A DNA stretch of 9,066 nucleotides from Thermoanaerobaculaceae bacterium (GTDB taxonomy: Bacteria; Acidobacteriota; Thermoanaerobaculia; Thermoanaerobaculales; Thermoanaerobaculaceae): the NCBI GenBank assembly GCA_022865555.1, contig JALHTD010000450.1:1-9066 (forward strand). Direction: 5' to 3'. The notes under the pieces are model-generated. The model saw only the letters and a program-made list of their open reading frames with translations. It did no database searches and was not told the DNA's origin. The position numbers and the translations under genes were made by a program. Of this stretch, positions 5,632 to 9,066 are shown piece by piece. Position 1 is the first letter of the stretch. Every line of letters starts with the position of its first letter.

Positions 5632-7438
5632 GCCCGTCCCGACCCTGCGCCTCGTGCAGGTGGGCCTGGTCGCCTGGGGTCTGCTCGTCGGCGGCTTGCC
5701 GCTGCTTTCAGGAGCCCCCGGCGGCGACGACGCCTACTACCATGCGATGTACGCGCAGCAGCACGCGCGCTGCTGGCGTGGCGGGGTGCTCTTCCCCCGC
5801 TGGTACCCGGACCTCAACGGGGGGCTGGGGTCGCCCGAGCCGCGCCCACGGCCAGTGCTGCCGCTTGCACTCCACGCGGCGTTCGCGCTCGCGCTCGACG
5901 ATGCGGTGTCCGCTGTTTCCCTTGCGACGTTGCTCATCCCTCCGGTCGCGGGGCTCGTGATGCTGGGGGCGTCCCGAAAACGGGGAGCGCCACTGTCTGC
6001 GGCCGCAGTGGCGGCTGCCGCGTGGGCCGCCGCTCCGTACCTCATGGTCAGCCTCCACGAGCGAGCGGCGTTGCAGGAGGCGTGGGCATGCGCACTCCTG
6101 CCCTGGGTGCTCGCGGCGCTGCTGCCGCCATGGCCCAGAACGGAGAGGGACGCTGCTCTCGGCGGTTGCGCCTTTGCGCTGCTGCTGGCAACCCAGCTCC
6201 TCTTCGCGTTCATGGCGGGGATCGTGATTGCGGCGGCTCACCTGGTGTCGCGACAGCGGCAGCCGCTGCGGGCCGCCGCGGCCGTCGGCCTGGGGCTCGG
6301 GCTGGCGGCGGCCTCCTGGGTGCCAAACGTGGCGTCCCTGTGGCGGGTCCAGGGGGAGAGGTTCGCGTCGGGCTGGTTCGACTGGCGCGCCCGCTTCCTC
6401 TTCACGGGTGGAGGCCCCGACCCGGTGCTCGCCGGCCACATGCTCGCGGTGTTCCTTGCCGCCTCTGCGGCAGCGCTCCTGCTCCTCGTGATGAGGGAGG
6501 CGCCGGGGAACTCCCTGGCTCTGGGTGGGCTCGCGGTGGCGGCGATGGCGACGCCCGTGGCGTTCTGGCTCTACGCGTTCGTCCCCGGTTTCGCGCTGCT
6601 GCAGTTCCCCTGGCGTTGGCTCGCGCCGGCCTCCTGCCTGATCGCGATGGCGTTGGCCGCGACGGCGCGGCGGTGGGTGAGGCTCGTCTGCGCGGCGATC
6701 TTTCTCCTGCCGCTATTGATCCCGTTTGCCTGGCGTTGGCGGCTCCCGCCCGGCCCCCCTGTGCGTCCCTCCGACCCGCCGCACCGGGCAGCGCAGTCGG
6801 CGACCCGCTTCGGAGTGCCCCCGATGCTGCCCTCCTTCCCGGCGACGCTGCCGCACGGGGTGGACCTGGCCAAGGCTCTGCGCGCGGCTCCGGCGGCGAG
6901 GGCGGCCCTCGCCGCGCCCGAGCCGGCGGGTCCCCGGGTGTGGGTGTGGCGGCTCGACCGCGCCGTTCCTGTGTCGGCCGTGCTGCCGCTCCTCGCCGAC
7001 GACGGCTGGAGAGCAGAGCTCGATGGTGCCCCGGCTCCATGCAGAACGCGGGACGGCCTGGTGGAGGTGGCTGTTCCCGCAGGGCGCCATGCGTTGCGTC
7101 TCGCCCAGGTGCTGCTCCCCGAGGACCTCCTCGGCATCGCGGTCACTGCCACGGCCGCGCTCGGTCTCGCGCTCTGGTTTGGGCGGAGGAGGAGCCTGAG
7201 ATCGGCGCAGCGCCGGGCAGCCCGGGCAGGTGATAGACCGCGATGCTGCCGCCGATCGTCGCCACGAGGCGGCCCCTCGTCTGCAACAGCGCCAGCAACT
7301 GCTCGAGCCGGTGCGCCTCCGCCTCGTCGCGAAGCGCTCGGAGATAAACGGTCCCTATGGCGGCTGTGGTGGCCGCGACCGCGTAGTACCCGGGCGCGAC
7401 CGGCGAGCGCGAGGCCAGGAAATCCACCGCGCCCGTGA
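5597..7438 (+). CDS. Polytopic membrane protein of the PTPS-related/YfhO (GT-C-like) type with an abnormal C-terminal tail
   Basis: This is an inner-membrane protein, probably a glycosyltransferase-like envelope enzyme. After a first membrane segment (about 18-38), the first outer loop reads GGDDAYYH (42-49) and then FPRWYPDLNGGLGSP (66-80), as in the PTPS-related membrane family. LHERAALQEAWACALLPW (153-170) and LLQFPWRWLAP (334-344) are also typical. After several more membrane helices, a beta-rich region with DDGWRAELDGAPAP (468-481) and VPAGRHALRLA (493-503) resembles the end of YfhO-like proteins. It is followed by a last helix (about 511-528) and RRR. The family should end there, near 7200. 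Instead the frame runs about 80 residues further, antisense to the convergent gene, and this tail is Arg/Pro/Ala-rich. The start is taken as TTG at 5597, with GAGGGG upstream, overlapping the epimerase by 35 nt; GTG at 5654 or 5660 is possible. The usual aromatic FYPPL-like motif after GSP is missing. Confidence 0.8.
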   Translation: MSTGSSRTASAEPVPTLRLVQVGLVAWGLLVGGLPLLSGAPGGDDAYYHAMYAQQHARCWRGGVLFPRWYPDLNGGLGSPEPRPRPVLPLALHAAFALALDDAVSAVSLATLLIPPVAGLVMLGASRKRGAPLSAAAVAAAAWAAAPYLMVSLHERAALQEAWACALLPWVLAALLPPWPRTERDAALGGCAFALLLATQLLFAFMAGIVIAAAHLVSRQRQPLRAAAAVGLGLGLAAASWVPNVASLWRVQGERFASGWFDWRARFLFTGGGPDPVLAGHMLAVFLAASAAALLLLVMREAPGNSLALGGLAVAAMATPVAFWLYAFVPGFALLQFPWRWLAPASCLIAMALAATARRWVRLVCAAIFLLPLLIPFAWRWRLPPGPPVRPSDPPHRAAQSATRFGVPPMLPSFPATLPHGVDLAKALRAAPAARAALAAPEPAGPRVWVWRLDRAVPVSAVLPLLADDGWRAELDGAPAPCRTRDGLVEVAVPAGRHALRLAQVLLPEDLLGIAVTATAALGLALWFGRRRSLRSAQRRAARAGDRPRCCRRSSPRGGPSSATAPATARAGAPPPRREALGDKRSLWRLWWPRPRSTRARPASARPGNPPRP

Positions 7439-8915
7439 GGTGCGCCTCTGGGAAGCCGGCGCCGGCGTGCACGAACGCGATTGGCCGCCAGCCGTTCCTC
7501 TCCGCCTCCCGCGCAGCGCGTACCCAGTCCTGCTCCCAGTCCACGTTGGAGTCCGAGAGGATCCTGCCGCCGCGCGCCTGCCCCCCGGCCAGGAGCGAGA
7601 AGTGCGAGATGTAGTGGGGGAACGGCAGGAGCGCGCCAACGGCAAGGCTCCCGGCGAGAACCCCCCGCAGGAGAGGCCTCCAGCCCGATGCTGCCTGCGC
7701 CCCGAGCAGCGCGAGCAGGGGGACGACCGGCATCAGGTGGCGCGCCCCGATGTTGTAGCCGCTCGCGCCAACCACGAGGAGGTAGCAGAAAGCGTAGAAC
7801 GCCAGCACCATGGAGTTGCCGTCCCTCCTGCGGACGAGCGCGACCAACCCCGCCAGCGTGAGGAAGAGGAAGGGGAGCGTCGTCTTCAGCGCGAACGCCG
7901 CCGGGTAGTAGAGCGGGAACCCCTCAGCACTCACCTTGCCCAGGAAGTAGTTGAGGTGCCCGTGCAGGCCTGCGTAGTGCACGTAGGCGAGCCCGAGGCC
8001 GTAGTGCGCGAGCGCGGGGCTCAAACCGGCGAGGGCCTGGAGGCGGTCGAGAGTGGCCGCCGAGCCAGGCCAGAGAGCCATGTACGCCACGATGGTCGCA
8101 CGCTCCTCGCCTGCGCTCACGTTGCGCAACAGCGGCCAGAAGCCGGCAAGCACGACCGCCAGCGCCAGGACCCCGGCTCCCGCGTAGGCCGCGAGCAGGC
8201 GATGGCGACGCGTACGGAGAACGTGAACCAGGAGCCTCACCGCGGTCAGCGGGACGAGGTAGGCGGCGGAGAACTTGGTCAGCAGCGCGAGCCCCAGCCA
8301 GAGGCCGAAAGGTACCCACCCGGCCTTCCGACCCGCGAGCCACAGCTCCAGAGCCAGCAGGGCCGCGAGGACGGTCGCGGCCGTCGCGACGTCGGTGTGA
8401 ACAACGAACGCGTGGCCCAGCACCAGCGGCTGGCTAGCCACGGCGAGCGTGGCCAGCATTGCCACCGTGCGGCCCCCGATCAGGCAGCCCCAGCGCCACA
8501 CGCCCCAGAGCAACAGGACGAGGAAAGGCAGCATCGCCAGGCGCGCCGTCCGGAGGATCGTGAGCGCCGGCCGCGTGTTTAAGTAGAGGAACTGGCGGAT
8601 CTCCTCGGTCAGGACGTGCAGGCGCGCCACCGCGGGCGCCTGGGTGCCCCGCAGCCCCGAGGCCTGGAGCGGGAGCCCGGCAACCAGCTTGGCCAGGGGT
8701 GGGTGCTCCGGGTTGAGGTCGCCGTGCCCGTCGTGGAGGTAGGTGAACGCCGCGAGCGTGTGGTAGGGCTCGTCGCTGGTGCCGGAATTGTTCCAGCCTG
8801 CCGCGACCGCCAGAGCGCACGCGGCGGCCGCGACGGCAAACGGCGCGAGCTGCCACCGGCGGTCGGCGCTCTCGCGCCACGCCCGCTTCCACCGTGCCGT
8901 GCCGGTCGCCTCCAT
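7143..8915 (-). CDS. GT39-like (GT-C) membrane glycosyltransferase
   Basis: This polytopic inner-membrane protein probably moves a sugar from a polyprenyl-phosphate carrier onto an envelope or protein acceptor on the outer face. Positions count from the ATG at 8915 (590 aa). After the first membrane helix (about 22-40) comes the catalytic outer-loop motif TSDEPYH (46-52, with Asp48-Glu49), then LNPEHPPLAKLVAGLPL (67-83), both characteristic of the PMT/ArnT-like family. About ten hydrophobic segments follow, then NIGARHLMP (about 387-395) and a C-terminal soluble part starting SDSNVDWEQD (about 452). The start at 8915 is preferred because AGGAG lies just upstream; ATGs at 8930 and 8927 have none. 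The family normally ends near IAVYHL (about 558-563). Here about 27 more residues are read from the antisense of the convergent gene. The substrate is unknown. Confidence 0.88.
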   Translation of the reverse strand: MEATGTARWKRAWRESADRRWQLAPFAVAAAACALAVAAGWNNSGTSDEPYHTLAAFTYLHDGHGDLNPEHPPLAKLVAGLPLQASGLRGTQAPAVARLHVLTEEIRQFLYLNTRPALTILRTARLAMLPFLVLLLWGVWRWGCLIGGRTVAMLATLAVASQPLVLGHAFVVHTDVATAATVLAALLALELWLAGRKAGWVPFGLWLGLALLTKFSAAYLVPLTAVRLLVHVLRTRRHRLLAAYAGAGVLALAVVLAGFWPLLRNVSAGEERATIVAYMALWPGSAATLDRLQALAGLSPALAHYGLGLAYVHYAGLHGHLNYFLGKVSAEGFPLYYPAAFALKTTLPFLFLTLAGLVALVRRRDGNSMVLAFYAFCYLLVVGASGYNIGARHLMPVVPLLALLGAQAASGWRPLLRGVLAGSLAVGALLPFPHYISHFSLLAGGQARGGRILSDSNVDWEQDWVRAAREAERNGWRPIAFVHAGAGFPEAHLTGAVDFLASRSPVAPGYYAVAATTAAIGTVYLRALRDEAEAHRLEQLLALLQTRGRLVATIGGSIAVYHLPGLPGAAPISGSSSAQTRARDRARPWQ

Positions 8916-8919
8916 CGGT

Positions 8920-8924
8920 CTCCT
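8920..8924 (-). promoter_or_regulatory. Ribosome-binding site AGGAG that selects the ATG at 8915
   Basis: AGGAG is four nt before the ATG at 8915 and lies inside the codons that would follow the ATGs at 8930 and 8927, which have no purine-rich stretch before them. A TATGAT hexamer (8931-8926) overlaps the upstream ATGs and could be a -10, but it may be chance. The later start removes five residues, including the odd MMRRP. Confidence 0.5.
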
Positions 8925-8960
8925 CATCATACGACCGCAGGCGGAGAAGCGCGGGGCGCG

Positions 8961-9066
8961 TCAGCGCCTGTCGGGCTCGACCACTTTGAGCAACGCCCGA
9001 TCGGCGCTGATCGCGACGAAGATCTCCTCCCCGAAAGGGTTGGCGATCGCCCGGGCGGGCAGCGAC
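8961..9066 (-). CDS. C-terminal end of an unidentified gene (5' part outside the window)
   Basis: I translated this frame directly from the minus strand. Its last 34 residues include ARAIANPFGEEIFVAIS and end DRALLKVVEPDRR before a TGA at 8963-8961. The alternating hydrophobic pattern (EEIFVAIS, ALLKVVE) suggests two beta strands, and the spacing recalls the closing blade of a beta-propeller, but that is a guess. The stop lies 45 nt before the ATG at 8915, on the same strand, so this gene and the GT39-like gene probably share a transcript. The other two frames lack this protein-like composition. No function can be given from so short a piece. Confidence 0.6.
   Translation of the reverse strand, partial: SLPARAIANPFGEEIFVAISADRALLKVVEPDRR

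Noticed and set aside
6022..7233. Second plus-strand frame of 403 codons inside the membrane-protein gene
   Set aside because: Gly/Arg-rich out-of-frame translation of the hydrophobic gene; only its TGA at 7231-7233 is of interest as a possible frameshifted end.
7230..8582. Plus-strand open frame of 450 codons opposite the GT39-like gene
   Set aside because: The product is rich in Arg, Glu and Gln with no hydrophobic or domain pattern, while the minus strand encodes clear GT-C motifs across the whole stretch.

Overview
This is a high-GC bacterial window with dense, intron-free genes, strong G/C preference at third codon positions, GTG and TTG as alternative starts, and short intergenic gaps. 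The gene content fits a high-GC Gram-negative-like lineage such as Myxococcota, other former Deltaproteobacteria, Acidobacteriota or Rokubacteria. That placement is an inference: no rRNA or tRNA gene is present to anchor it.

Left part (1-1855). A truncated acyl-CoA thioesterase of the YbgC/4HBT hotdog family leaves the window on the minus strand. A complete nicotinate phosphoribosyltransferase, an NAD-salvage enzyme, is transcribed divergently from it on the plus strand.

Middle part (1958-4297, all minus strand). The order of transcription is a 60-aa four-cysteine zinc-ribbon protein, then a protein of about 593 aa fusing DAK2/FakA kinase and DegV/FakB lipid-carrier modules, then a 79-aa zinc-ribbon protein with a very acidic tail. 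The two small proteins are paralogues, about 42% identical over an ungapped 53-residue alignment, and they bracket the fusion gene. The fusion looks like a one-polypeptide fatty-acid kinase. This trio is the most interesting part of the window. A good sigma70-like promoter sits just before the 79-aa gene.

Intergenic region 4298-4674. This holds divergent -10-like elements, G/C-rich inverted and direct repeats between them, and a doubtful 90-codon leaderless reading frame (or a structured leader) running up to the next gene.

Right part (4675-9066). A UDP-glucuronate 4-epimerase-like sugar-nucleotide enzyme is followed, with overlap, by a multi-spanning membrane protein related to the PTPS-related/YfhO group. 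Converging on that gene from the other strand is a GT39-like polytopic glycosyltransferase, preceded by the C-terminal end of an unidentified gene. These look like envelope or extracellular glycan functions: nucleotide-sugar supply plus lipid-carrier-dependent sugar transfer. The two membrane-protein genes run tail-to-tail into each other by 296 bp. Each appears to have lost its natural stop, so each carries a C-terminal tail read from the other gene's antisense strand.

I found no CRISPR array, insertion sequence, transposase, phage gene, toxin-antitoxin pair or known riboswitch. I would not call anything here a new defence-type system. The candidates worth testing are the zinc-ribbon/FakA-FakB cluster and the convergent overlap.
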